From Bedellia somnulentella (lineage: Eukaryota > Arthropoda > Insecta > Lepidoptera > Bedelliidae), in NCBI GenBank assembly GCA_963576735.1, contig OY755177.1:1240001-1304000 (forward strand): a stretch of 64,000 bases of DNA. Direction: 5' to 3'. A model generated the notes under the pieces. That model was given only the letters and a program-made list of their open reading frames with translations, had not been told where the DNA came from and did not search any database. Made by a program: the position numbers and the translations under genes. This document shows positions 32,053 to 42,932 of this stretch, piece by piece. Each line of letters starts with the position of its first letter. Within the stretch, counting starts at the first letter, position 1.

Positions 32053-32575
32053 AATTCTTACTGCTTTAATGTTTTTGACATGAATTCCTCATGTGGGGAT
32101 TATTACTCATAAATAAAAGATGTTATTAAAGGAAAGAAAAATTTCGACACTGGCGGGGTTCGAACCCGCGACCATCGGGTATACGCCCCCGTCGCTCTGC
32201 CAACTGAGCTACAGTGTCAGTTGGCATCCAGCGCGAAATTTCTCTATCCTTTGTTTCTTTTTTTTTTACACGTTCAAGTAGTGTTTGCGTTTCCTACCTC
32301 CGAATTTTAACTAATTCGGACGGCCACTTGTCTACCTTTTCAGATAGAATGCAAATGTTGGAAACGCCTAACTATCACATAATTTAATGTTTTTTGACAT
32401 GAATTCCTCATGTGGGGATTATTACTCATAAATAAAAGATGTTATTAAAGGAAAGAAAAATATATTTTTTTTTATACGGGGGCGTATACCCGAAGGTCGC
32501 GGGTTCGAACCCCGCCAGTGTCGAAATTTTTCTTTCCTTTAATAACATCTTTTATTTATGAGTAATTCTTACTGC
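32053..32575 (-). mobile_element. Family T element with TSD
   Basis: An insert at 32,065-32,563 is flanked by AATTCTTACTGC (32,053-32,064; 32,564-32,575). It begins at the long end (TTTAATGTTTTTGACATG), holds an antisense unit and part of a second, and turns over in a T-rich junction at about 32,462-32,472. It ends with a sense half tRNA and short end. Confidence 0.85.
32146..32218 (-). pseudogene. tRNA-like sequence in family T
   Basis: 73 nt with all stems as in the 8,299 copy except one change next to the variable loop (ATCGGG for TTCGGG in antisense). Confidence 0.65.
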
Positions 32576-32590
32576 GCTCGACATAGCTAC

Positions 32591-32850
32591 CACGAGCGAC
32601 CTAACTAGATATCGCGTGGTATAAAATAGCTATCTCTTTCGCACTTACATAGTATCGTATACTGTCATCTCATTCTAACCGATATTGGGACTATAAAAAA
32701 GAGCGCGTGTTAGACCTCCTGTATCGCAAGCACGAGCGCTATTTTATCGACACGATAACGGTTAGAATGAGATGGCAATATACGATACTAAGTAAGTGCG
32801 TAAGAGATGGCTGCTTTATCCCACGCAATAACTAGTTTAAACACGGCTCG
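32591..32850. mobile_element. Palindromic repeat, copy 1
   Basis: Inverted arms of about 90 bp (roughly 32,591-32,685 and 32,757-32,850) share ATCGCGTGG, ATCTCTTWCGCACTTAC, TAGTATCGTATA and ATCTCATTCTAACCG. A related element lies inverted at 60,965-61,250. Probably a MITE-like or snap-back element. It starts 16 bp after a family T duplication. Confidence 0.7.
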
Positions 32851-33004
32851 TGCTTGCCCTTCTGATGTGCCGTTATTTCGGGTCAATCAACGAAAATAGT
32901 TGTTATCACTTTTAGGGGCCCGTGTGAAGGGTGGCAACATAATCTTGTATATAAATCCTGGCTTGTACGATTGTCTGTCAGTTTAACTTTATCTGAAATC
33001 AACC

Positions 33005-33424
33005 AAAATTAAGGTCCCGCGAGATGTCGTAAGATGCGACTTGGGGTTCCGGAACTGTTTTTATGATTTTTGAGAAATGTAGTTATGGACAAATCACCAA
33101 ACATTCCCAAACATCGTTAGAGGCGACTAAGGGTATAAGGGCTTTTAAAGTGATTTTTGGGCGATGTGGTTGGAGACCCGTCACCGAAAACATTTATTAA
33201 TAACAATCTTTTCCCAAATCAACTTCCAAAAGTGGCTGAGGAATTTCTCATTCCAAAGCTCTGGCAACCTCGTTAAGGGATTTATAGCCGTGAGTATATG
33301 TATGTATGTAGTTATGGACCAATCACCAAACATACATTATTTGACCACCATTTCCTCATTCAACCAAGTTTCTTATTCTAAAGCTATCTATTACTGACAT
33401 TTATAGCCGTAAGTTTAGGTAAGT
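33005..33424 (+). mobile_element. Degraded SINE-A host interrupted by SINE-A
   Basis: GATGTCGTAAGATGCGACTTGG (from about 33,021) and TTATAGCCGTAAG (about 33,402) are the two ends of one old copy. It is split by the younger A3 copy at 33,105-33,307. Confidence 0.6.
33105..33307 (+). mobile_element. SINE-A (A3), 5'-truncated, 26-bp duplication
   Basis: The sequence starts in the head segment (TTAGAGGCGACTAAGGG) and keeps the full A3 body and tail. A 26-bp near-identical duplication (33,079-33,104 and 33,308-33,333, starting GTAGTTATGGAC) flanks it, longer than the usual 9-14 bp. Confidence 0.8.
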
Positions 33425-33494
33425 ATGGAAAACAAAATAAAGAAAGCTGTATTAATAAAACTATACAGCCAGAGCTTTAGGTACATATATACAT

Positions 33495-33755
33495 AGCGGT
33501 GTAGTGCCGGCTTAGAATAGCAATACCCCATTTCTTCCGGTGGGTGTACGTAAGAGGCGACTGACGGTATTGGGGCTTTTAAGAGATTTTTGCGAGAGCC
33601 GGGCGATGCGGTTGGAGACCCATCACCAAACAAACTTTACTTTACCATCTTTTCCCCACGCAACTTCTAAAAGTGGCTAAGGATTTTATAATTCCCTAGC
33701 TCTGGCTACCCCATCTAGGAATTTATAGCCGTGAGTATATTTATGTATTTATGTA
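33495..33755 (+). mobile_element. SINE-A (A1)
   Basis: Complete plus-strand copy. The middle has a 10-bp insertion (GCGAGAGCCG before GGCGATGCGG). Its tail runs straight into the tail of an antisense A3 copy. Confidence 0.85.
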
Positions 33756-33995
33756 TACATATACTCACGGCTATAAATCCCTTAACGAAGTAGCCAGAGC
33801 TTTGGAATGAGAAATTCCTCAGCCACTTTTGGAAGTTGATTGGGGAAAAGATGGTAATACTAAAAGTTTTTTGTGACGGGTCTCCAACCACATCGCCCAA
33901 AAATCACTTAGAAAGTCTTTATACCCTTAGTCGCCTCTTACTTTCGCCCATGGGTAGAAATTTGCTGGTGTTATTCTAAGCCGACACTGCACGGT
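33756..33995 (-). mobile_element. SINE-A (A3), tail-to-tail with A1
   Basis: Complete antisense copy; GTAGCCAGAGCTTTGG and GGTGACGGGTCTCC mark A3. With the preceding copy it forms an imperfect inverted pair of about 500 bp. Confidence 0.85.
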
Positions 33996-35369
33996 AAACA
34001 GTTCTAGGTCTTAGGTATATACGTAAGGATTATCAGTAACATATGAATATGACGACAATATTTATTATAATACTAATGGCGGAACACTTGAATAGATATT
34101 GAATCTAACACTTTTGCTTAACGTCTAGTATAAAAATCATAAATATGTGTGTTTTTAGCTTCCCATACTATAACAAGGAAAGTTTGTAGAGTAGAACCTT
34201 TGGTCTATTGAAAAATAATAGTTTTTATTTCATATGTGCATTGTATCGAGTAAATTTGGCTATGGCATGTAATAAAACTAAACCAACTACTGCAAGGCAT
34301 TCATACTGTATTCTATAATAACAAAATGACACCTACCTTTTCCAGATAAAACTTCTCATTCTGCCTACCCCTTTATCAGTATCGTCTGAAGGGTTGTCAT
34401 AAGTGTTACGGTGTCCCTTGGCACCTTCGGGAGCCCTTAAGTTTATCTTCACGAATTTTTGTTCTTACCTCTCGACCAACATATATTTGCGTCTATTGTA
34501 AACTTTACGTTTCAGGAAATAAGGGGTAAAATCGTTTGGATGATATGAAAATGATAAGTTTTTGAGTTGACCGTCGGCGAAATGGCTAAGATGATCTAAA
34601 TTGAAGCGCCGCCATTTTATAGAGGTGTATTTGGGTCCTTCGTTTACTTTTGTTTGGGCTGTGGTTTCATTGAGGAGCGGAAAGCGAGAAAACTAACATT
34701 GTAATTGGTATGGTAATCCAGAAAAGTAAGAAAATGAAATTGTTTTGTTACGGTGAATCAGAAAAATAACAAGTCAATTGGAATGGTAACTTTATGTTTT
34801 TATGTCATTCTAACGGTCCACTGATAATATTTGTGTTTGGTGAAAATTATATACACTTATTAGGACCCACGTGTGAGAGAGAAAAAATATCTACAAAAAA
34901 CACATGTTTATTAGCATATTAATGCAACTTGACGATAATATCTAAAAATTCTGCGAATAGGCAGACTAAAAGTATTAATACGCTTGTGGTTAACGATATT
35001 TAAGAAGACTGTTTTTAAGTTGTACCTTGTATTTTTTGGGATAGTAGATATAATTATTGGTAAGTAGATAGTAAGGTATTAAAACCGATACATAATATAG
35101 AACTATCATTATAGAGCCTTAAAGTCGTTTGTTTGTCCCTAAAAACACGGTCCAAGAATTAAAAGCGGGAAGCGGAGCGAATACTATAAATGGAGTATTG
35201 TTTTTTTAGTTTTATGAGTTCGCGATACAATTCTATCAAAAATGTGCCAACTTTATTCAGCACTTATTGGAAACTATATTTGTAAAGGGTTGTTATTAAA
35301 CAAAGAATACAAGAGCTCAAAACTAAACATTTATATTCAGATCTCCTTTAAGATTATTTTTATAAGAGG
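33996..35369. other. Unique 1.4-kb stretch
   Basis: No repeat recognised. 34,560-34,690 has more GC and a GCGCCGCCATTTTATAG motif. No open frame of note. Confidence 0.35.
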
Positions 35370-35656
35370 TCACCTATATATTATCACCTATTGCTGTGTA
35401 GTGCCGGCTTAGAATAGCACTACCCCATTTCTTCCGGTGGGTGAACGTAAAAGGCGACTAACGGTATAGGGACTTTATCGGGATTTTTGGGCGATGCGGT
35501 TGGAGACCCATCACCAAGAACCTTTATTTCACCATCTAATCCCCACGTAACTTCCAAAAGTGGCTGAGGAATTTTCAAATTCCTTAGCTCTGGCTACCCC
35601 TTCTAGGGATTCATAGCCGTGAGTATATGTATGTATGTATGTATGTCACCTATATA
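35370..35656 (+). mobile_element. SINE-A (A1), full length with TSD
   Basis: Head at 35,395, four-unit TATG tail, and TCACCTATATA on both sides (35,370-35,380; 35,646-35,656). Confidence 0.9.
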
Positions 35657-35663
35657 ACCTAAC

Positions 35664-35776
35664 AGTATCGCCCATCAATTGCTTTAAAAGTCATAATATC
35701 CTTCGTAGCCTCGTAGCCTGTACTCTACCTATAGGAAAAGACGGGATAGTGCCATTCTAACCCAATATTACATAGC
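35664..35776 (-). mobile_element. SINE-A head-side fragment
   Basis: AGTATCGCCCATCAATTGC to CCAATATTACATAGC, degraded antisense head half. Confidence 0.5.
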
Positions 35777-36069
35777 TGCACCATGAAGAAAAATCCTCTA
35801 CTAATATAGCTCTCTTCTTAGCTCTACACAATTCTGCTCTTTTGTTGCTGACGTAAGCCATGAAATGAAAAGGAAACAAATTTTTGTTTTATTTGTTTGT
35901 TTGATGTTACTTTTTAAAATATTTTTTTTACTTTTTTTGTTGAATCTGTATATGTTCTTTTTTGTAAAATTTTTTTTGTGATTCAGTAACAAATAAAAAT
36001 CTCTCTTTTTTTTCCTTTCTTTCATAGTTAAAATCAAAAATTCAGTCAAACATACCCATAACACCATAC
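35777..36069. other. T-rich, no feature seen
   Basis: Very T-rich sequence; the 97-codon antisense frame is lysine-rich low complexity, so I do not call it. Confidence 0.4.
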
Positions 36070-36215
36070 ATTTCTGTATTAAGAGATGCTGCAATAAATT
36101 GGGGTGAAAGGGAAGACACGAAGATTAACGCGTGCACGTGTTGCCGAGTCGAACCCGAGACCGCAGTTGCGGTGGCCGCAGGTGTCACCGCTAACCCACT
36201 GCGTCTGCATTATAT
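36070..36215 (-). mobile_element. tRNA-headed SINE of another type
   Basis: On the minus strand GCAGTGGGTTAGCGGTGAC (A box) and GGTCTCGGGTTCGACTC (B box) are spaced as in a tRNA. The body does not match SINE-A, SINE-B or family T. The distal end is uncertain. Confidence 0.55.
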
Positions 36216-36502
36216 ATTGCGTTAGATGAGAATTTTGTTTGTAAAGGAAAAATATTATGGCTATTGTAATAATGTAGAAAATTTGTAAGTAATATTTCTT
36301 CGTTTGTATATTTGTTTGTTTGTATTGAATAGGCTCACAAATCCCAAATGATATTACTTGACCGGCATTTAAAATTCTTGCCTCAAAGGAACCGTACAAT
36401 CTTCATAAGAATAAAACGTAAAATTCTGACGCGTCTGTGACCTAATAAATAGTGACTGAATAAATTTAAGATATTTGAAAATTAACACTTCCCATGCAAA
36501 AC
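36216..36502. other. AT-rich, no feature seen
   Basis: No recognised gene or repeat. Confidence 0.35.
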
Positions 36503-36625
36503 TAGGGTGATCTAATAACAAATCTTCATGTGGGCATTATTACTAATAAATAAAGGATAAATAAAGATCCCCGCCGGTGTCGAAATTTTTCTTTCGTTTA
36601 TTTATCCATTCATTAGGGTGATCTA
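36503..36625 (-). mobile_element. Family T 99-bp minimal fold-back with TSD
   Basis: An insert at 36,515-36,613 lies between TAGGGTGATCTA copies (36,503-36,514; 36,614-36,625). It has a near-complete long end (CAAATCTTCATGTGGGCATT), antisense AATAAATAAAGG, and then directly the sense GGTGTCGAAATTTTTCTTTCG short end. No tRNA-like body remains. Confidence 0.85.
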
Positions 36626-38001
36626 GTTCATATTCAAATGCAATGTAACTTAATGTATCCTAAAAATGTAAATAAGTAAAAAAAAGAACGATGACTCAAC
36701 AACAAATAAAATTAGTTCTCCAGTTGGTCATCTTAAATAACTATAGGTATATAAAAAAACAGAATACAAAACAAAGCATTCAAAATAATCTTCCATTTAC
36801 GAGATAAATTAAATCTACCTTCAGAAGCGAAACAATCCAGTGAATATTAATCAAGGCACAATGGGTGCGTTGGACCCTTTGCACTTTGAGCAATATTTTG
36901 CCAACTTCCGAAAAAGGTGTGAGGTTGAAATGACATGGTATGAGTAGTGGCGTCTTCCCCTGGCCTGTCTACCCCTTGATATATTGCAGGTAATATTTTA
37001 AATCCCTTCCGAGGCAGGCGTTGTCCAGTTAAGTGAGGTCGACTTACGAAATATGGCGAAACAAATATTTTAACTAAGTTTCCAGTTGCGTTAATATTTT
37101 TGTTGTGATTTAGATTTTCTTAACTTATTCTGAGTCTGTAGATTCGTAAAAATGGTTTTGCAATTTAGTGGGTAGGAAACTTTAGTTATCACGGAATCAG
37201 GGTATTTAAGTTTAAAGAAATAAATATATGCGTTAAAATAATATCCATTGTTGTATTTATGTGTCAAGCTAACTTATACTAATACCTGTGGTTCCAAAAA
37301 AACCACAGTTCCAAAATTTGTGTGAAAAAGTTTCACGATTGCACATAACTATAAAAACAACTATTGACTTGCGGATATTTTAATCGCGTGTTATTACATG
37401 GTACAAAACACATTTCATATATCCCTTTTATTTAGTGAACTTGTACATAAATTAAAACATCCCAATTCAAAACGAGACCAGACATTCATATTTCCCAAAG
37501 TTCGCGCGAGCCTCCGCCGTACTAATTACAGTTGTTAATTACTTAGCACCGCGCGAGGTGTGATGTTACATAACACATGAATTAATATGTTAATGTGATA
37601 AGTTCTGGTGTTGGGTCAACTTGGACCGTCGCTATGATTTAAACCTGCATTTGCATACCACATATTGCCTCAATCCTTATTCATTTTATGAATTTGAATG
37701 CTGTATAGTATTATTTGTGAAACCTCACCTCCGACATGGAATTTATATTGTTAGTTTATTGTAGGCTATGTTCGAATTAGTATTTCTGCTTACAATGTTG
37801 TTTTTGTCCTTTCTTTATTTTTGCATGGAGCATCTGATCTTTACCGAAGTGATGGAACACTAACAAATTTGCCATTAGCCTCTAAACGCATTAAATTTAT
37901 TGTTTTTTTTTCATCATCATCATCATTCAGCTAATTGACGTCCATTGCCTGACTTAGGGCTAAGTATACGTACTGCAAGTTATCAAGGTGTGTAGTTAAT
38001 T
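36626..38001. other. Unique 1.4-kb stretch with TAATTA block
   Basis: 37,480-37,640 contains CTAATTACAG and GTTAATTACTTAG beside GCGCGAG-rich sequence. 36,860-37,030 has more GC. Short CATCATCAT run at 37,911-37,925. No gene recognised. Confidence 0.35.
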
Positions 38002-38237
38002 GCTGTGTAGTATCGGCTTAGGATAGCACTACCCCATTTCTTTCGGTGGGTGCACGTAAGAGGCGACTAACGGTATAGGGATTTTTTTGGCGATACGGTT
38101 GGAGACCTATCACCAACAACCTTTAACCATCTTTTCCCCACTGAACTTTCCAAAAGTGGCTGAGGAACATCTCATTCCTTAGCTGTGGCTACCCCTTCTA
38201 GGGAATTATTGCCGTGAAAATATGTATGTATGTATGT
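38002..38237 (+). mobile_element. SINE-A (A1)
   Basis: Complete copy from GCTGTGTAGTATCGG to a TATG tail; small deletions in the middle (GGGATTTTTTTGGCG). No clear duplication found. Confidence 0.85.
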
Positions 38238-38686
38238 TTAAAATAATATAAAGTCACATTTATATTTATTAATTGACTACATGTGGTTGGATGAATAAGA
38301 TGGGTTGAGAAGAGTGACAATTAGAATAATGTAGAACTGCTTCTAATACCACTTAGCCATCTTCAGTAAACCAAGTAAATAAGGTTTCTTCTCGAGTGAT
38401 TAAAACCATCAATATAGAAAACTCCAATGCCCTCATTAATGTCATCCGACATCAATAAATTGAAGGGTTAATTATAGGAATTGCGGCCCAAGTCCATTGA
38501 AACTTGCCGGAACTTTTGATTAAATCAAAGGAAGGTATAGCCGGTCGGAATTGAAGGTGGACCTTAACGGCTATTGAGAGTGGCCGGCGTGAGTGGACAA
38601 ATTGGACGCGCGGGTCACGGTAAGGGCTGGAATAGGTGGCTAAGAACATTTAGACTTACACCGCAGAATGATGATGGACGAATATC
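38238..38686. other. Unique stretch
   Basis: 38,450-38,650 is GC-richer (GGCCGGCGTGAGTGG). No family match. Confidence 0.35.
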
Positions 38687-38776
38687 ACGGACTAATGATA
38701 AATTTAAAAAAATTGACGTTCACAAAATGTTAGTTTTTAACTTAAATTTGAAGAATAAACTTTTTGACTTTTTTTT
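38687..38776 (+). repeat. 90-bp dispersed repeat, copy 1
   Basis: ACGGACTAATGATAAATTT through GAAGAATAAACTTTTTGAC and a T run is repeated at 43,853-43,943 with about five differences, in the same orientation. Confidence 0.75.
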
Positions 38777-38787
38777 GAATGAAAATT

Positions 38788-38981
38788 GGGTTTCGAAACA
38801 TGACTTAGAATAGCACAAACCCATTTCTTTTCACAGATGTCGTTAGAGGTGACTTCGGGTTTTGGGGTTTTTTTAATTTTTAATGGGTTTTTCACCTTTC
38901 AATTTCTAAAAAGGTAAGAAATTATTGTTTCTGAAGCTTTGGACTCTTTTTTGCGAGTCATAGCCGTGAGTATATGTATCT
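38788..38981 (+). mobile_element. SINE-A (A4), degraded
   Basis: CATGACTTAGAATAGCAC, AGATGTCGTTAGAGGTGAC, TTTCTGAAGCTTTGG and CATAGCCGTGAGTATATGTAT in order. Confidence 0.7.
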
Positions 38982-39039
38982 ATAACCACGAGATCTAGTC
39001 CTGCTAACAAAAACTATAAATTTTCTTCAATTCTTTTTT

Positions 39040-39290
39040 GCTGTGTAGTGTCGGCTTAGAATAGCACTACCCCATTTCTTCCGGTGGGTGTACGTAAGAG
39101 GCGACTAATGGTATTGGGGCTTTTAAGGGATTTTTGGGCGATGCGGTTGGAGACCCATCACCAACAACCTTTATTTTACCATCTTTTCCCCATTCAACTT
39201 TCCAAACGTGGCTGAGGAATTTCGAACTCCTTAGCTCTGGCTACCCCTTCTAGGGATTTATAGCCGTGAGTATATGTATGTATGTATGTT
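39040..39290 (+). mobile_element. SINE-A (A1), close to consensus
   Basis: One of the least diverged A1 copies, complete from GCTGTGTAGTGTCGG to ATATG(TATG)n. T-rich flanks hide any duplication. Confidence 0.9.
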
Positions 39291-39515
39291 TTTTTCGAAC
39301 TCGATGAACTTCTACTAGGTGATGAAACTGAGGTGGCGAATATCACTAGGGATGTAAATCGGTTTAGTGCTTCTTATAAATCAGTAGCTGCCTCATGTTA
39401 AAAATACAGCCTGAAATGAAATTGCCTGACTGTGTTTATAACGGTTCGAATTAGATAATAATATGTTCTAACTTATAACTTAATACTGATTTCAAAAACA
39501 TAAGCAAAATTACTC

Positions 39516-39990
39516 GTTACATACATATATGCATATACGTACGGCCATAAATCCCAAAAAGGGGGTGGTCAGAGCTTCAGAGCTAGAAACTCCTCAGAAA
39601 GCAGAAGGGCGTGAGTTCCAATCCGGGTCGGGCCTACACCAATTCGTCTTTTCTAAAGTCATATGTGTGGTTTATTTATCATTGTTGTTAACGGTAAGGG
39701 AAAACATCGTGAGGAAACCCACATGACTGAGTTGTACTTAGCTTACAGTGTATTCGTACAAAACGGCGCTAGGCCTGCCCCCTATCACGTGAGTACATTG
39801 TCTAAGCAAAACGTGAGTACATTCTCTGGAAACTAGATGGCGCTGTCATGTGAGTTCAGAAGTATTGGTGTCTCTGCCAATCCCTTCGGGGATAAAACGG
39901 CGTGAAAGTTTATGTTTATGTTATTATTTTGTTAAACTCCTCAGACAAATTTGGAAGTCGATAGGGGTATGGGGATAGCGTTCTCTATTC
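39516..39990 (-). mobile_element. SINE-A (A4) host interrupted by SINE-B
   Basis: The tail and terminal stem (39,516-39,598) and the continuation (39,946 to about 39,990, AATTTGGAAGTCGATAGGGG) are one antisense A4 copy split by a SINE-B. Confidence 0.75.
39587..39945 (+). mobile_element. SINE-B inserted in SINE-A, with TSD
   Basis: A SINE-B lacking its A box (starts near the B box, GAGTTCCAATCC) with full body and tail. AAACTCCTCAGA at 39,587-39,598 and 39,934-39,945 is host SINE-A sequence, so this copy is younger than its host. Confidence 0.85.
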
Positions 39991-41121
39991 ATTTCTTTGC
40001 GCTGCCACGTCTAAACATTCTTAGCCACTCCAAGGTCCGGTCAAGGAAAGGGAATCCATAAACAACACCCGCTTCAGTCCCAATTAATAAAGCAGCTAAC
40101 TCAAGTACTGCAATTAATTGTGCGCCTTCGGAGATTTTAATAGTTCACATAAATCAGTGGTGTGTGGCCGGTGGGTTAATCGGCGTTTAATATGCCGCCC
40201 TAGCCTGTTATCAGGTTGGGCAGCGGCCGCCCTAGGCGAACTGATAACGGGATGTCTTGGACGTGACGGTTGGTTTTCAGTTTTATGGTTTTGGTGGTCC
40301 GTTGAGGTTATGAATGGCGATCTAGACTAGTTTTAGAAGGGAGAAAATTTTGGTTCTAAGGTTTTGTTACACAGGAAAGAGAAAGCTTTTTAGTGGTAAG
40401 GATATTTATGATCAGTTTAGTGGATTAAAAATGCTGAATATTTTACCTCGTTTTAATATTTTAAGCTGAAAATTACAACTCAGATTTAGTTTAATAGTTT
40501 ACAATTTAAAAGCATTTTTACTTACGTACTTAATAAGTTTGTATCGGTATATGTTTAATCCTTTGTCTATTATACTATCAAACTAAATCACTAATACAGT
40601 GAACCTTACTTGAAAATTAATTCTACTACTCTAAAAAGTGAGACTATCAAAGTCACCCAATTACCCAAATTTGGCATCCAACACTCTACGATCTTTCTGA
40701 GTTTTATAAATGAGAAAAATCAATTTCCCTCTAAAGTTTCAAAATTGATTTAGAGTTCTCAATTAATATATTTTTTTAAATAATGAGTAAAAGTATGTAA
40801 AAATTTATGAAATCACATATCAATAATTCGGGCTTTCTCCTTATTAAAATTAGGGTGGTCTTTATTAAAGTTAGGTAATCTTATTTATTTCCTAAAGTGT
40901 CAGAAGAACGATTGACTCGGAAGCTCCACTGTTCCTCTCTTCAAATTAGTCTTTGTAGATAGGTCATTCAACCTTAACAAAATTATGTGAACTAAAGTCT
41001 GCAACCAAAAGTTAGAAAACAAAAAAATATGCAAGAACGCAATTCACAACAATCTCAGCCTACATCCAACTAAAAACTTTATAAATGAAATTAAGAAAGC
41101 AATACTACAAAGGAAATCAAT
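39991..41121. other. Unique stretch, GC-rich block at 40.0-40.3 kb
   Basis: 40,020-40,330 contains CAATTAATTGTGCGCC and GGGCAGCGGCCGCCC and lacks repeats; candidate regulatory block. The rest is AT-rich. The 70-codon frame there starts at TTG and has no recognisable domain. Confidence 0.35.
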
Positions 41122-41470
41122 GTGCATAAATTGGCGCCAAAACACCTCTCATTACGTAACACATACAAAGCAGCGTCCAGTTTAGTTACGAAAATGAATA
41201 TCTAAGAAACAAGAAAGTGTCTGTGAATGTACTAGAATTTGTTATTCCAAGTTTAGAACAAAAAGTATACAAGCAAACAAGAGTTATTCTAGAAAATTTC
41301 TTTGAATAAAAACAAAGCAAAATAAAGGAGGATTTCAACATATATCTCTTCCTACAACAGATATGAGTAACACCACGAAGCCAATCAAAGTGCATAAATT
41401 CCCGCCCAACACTACCTTTCATTACTAAACACGTGTCACTATAAAGCAGAGTCCAGTTTAGTTACGAAAA
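41122..41470. repeat. Imperfect direct duplication of about 75-80 bp
   Basis: 41,122-41,194 and 41,390-41,470 share GTGCATAAATT, CTCATTAC/TTCATTAC, and GTCCAGTTTAGTTACGAAAA. They sit about 270 bp apart in the same orientation. Confidence 0.65.
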
Positions 41471-41744
41471 TTGAATTCCCGACTAGACTTCCCGTTAAGT
41501 GGTTGAAACCCCCACTGGGGTAGGGGTGGTCATAAAGGCGACACCTCTGGATATTGAATTTAGACTCAATTGTTATCTGGCGGTGCAAGGTCGGACTCTG
41601 CAGGTACTTAAACTAGCCCTTTCTTTGCGGATAGGGTTGGCGATTTGTGGTTTTATGTAACTTTTTTTTGGAAAGTTGGGTGGTACTTTTTATTGAATGC
41701 AAAAGGAGTCTTAATTCACTTGGATGTTTTATTTTGTATTTATA

Positions 41745-41946
41745 ATGCAGAAGTGTACGTAAGAGGCGACTAAAGGTATTGGGGCTTTTTAATGGATTTT
41801 TGGGCGATGCGGTTGGACCATCACCAACAACCTTTATTTTACAATCTTTTCCCCACTTTACTTCCAAAAGTGGCTGAGGAATTTAAAATTCCTTAGTTCT
41901 GGCTACCCCTTCTAGGGATTTATAGCCGTGAGTATGAGTAAGTATA
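41745..41946 (+). mobile_element. SINE-A (A1), head truncated
   Basis: Starts at GTGTACGTAAGAGGCG and runs to GCCGTGAGTATGAG. A possible short duplication AGAAGT flanks it. Confidence 0.8.
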
Positions 41947-42407
41947 GAAGTAACCCATACAACTAAGTACGTACACAAAATTTGAACCAATTTATAAACA
42001 TTATTTTGCGGGTTTTAACTATGAATATATTATGGATATTTCTTTAAGGAACATTGAAATCCTTCCTAGCTTTTCATACTAAAACATTAGAAGAGCGCAT
42101 ATTTTTGTATATTTTTTTACTATTGAAATCAGCACATTGAATTATTACCAAACCTAATTCTTGATTAACATGACATGAAAAAGTGTGCAAGTTAAGTACA
42201 CAACATAGTATTTTAAAAAAACCCTCATTTCAACCCCTTCCCAACCCTATCAAGTGAGGACGGTAGGTGGTCCAGTCAATTCATCGCGGCAGTTATCATG
42301 ATTGAATTAACCGCCCTTTGTCTACCTTCGCCTCTCCCTGCGCTGGACTTCCATAGATTGAGAAGCATTTTGATATAACTTAAATCTTTTAAATATTTAA
42401 TTTGATG
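41947..42407. other. Unique stretch
   Basis: 42,230-42,370 is GC-richer (CCGCCCTTTGTCTACC). No gene recognised. Confidence 0.35.
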
Positions 42408-42605
42408 AAGTCGGTGGCCGAGCGGATAGATGACTGGTTCTCGGTCTGGAGGTTGCGGGTTCGATCCTCACTGAGAACAACATTTGTGTGATAAGCATAA
42501 ATGATTGTTTCTTAGTGTTGGATTTTATTTATATGTGTATTATATCAAATTAAATATATTGTTGAGTTAGTGACCCATAATACAGGTTCTACTTGATCTG
42601 TGTTT
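42408..42605 (+). mobile_element. Metulj-like tRNA-headed SINE
   Basis: A box GTGGCCGAGCGG and B box GCGGGTTCGATCC are followed by GAACAACATTTGTGTGATAAGC and, near the end, GACCCATAATACAGG. I remember this body from the Metulj-type SINEs of butterflies and moths. The family assignment rests on that memory. Confidence 0.7.
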
Positions 42606-42932
42606 AATTTGTTCTTCTGTTTGTAACATAACTTATTAATTTTAAAAAATTACACGTCATTTGTCCATATTTATTTAATTTATTTTTTTGAAATACAAAG
42701 TTAATGCTGTTACTGGTAATTAAGTAATAAAACATATATACATATACTCACATAAGTAATAAAAATATTGTATTAATAAAGGTTTTTAAAAAAGTATAGG
42801 CCTTTGTACGCCATGTTTTTAAAGACAACTTTGACGTTACCTGTGTAACGCGCGCTCAATAGAATTTATTAAGAAAAAACCGCATTATCAACGTGCAACT
42901 GACTAATCGTCATCTAACAGATGTCTTTTTAG

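Noticed and set aside
36079..36399. 106-codon antisense frame
   Set aside because: Part of it is the tRNA-like head of a SINE and the rest is low-complexity AT sequence.
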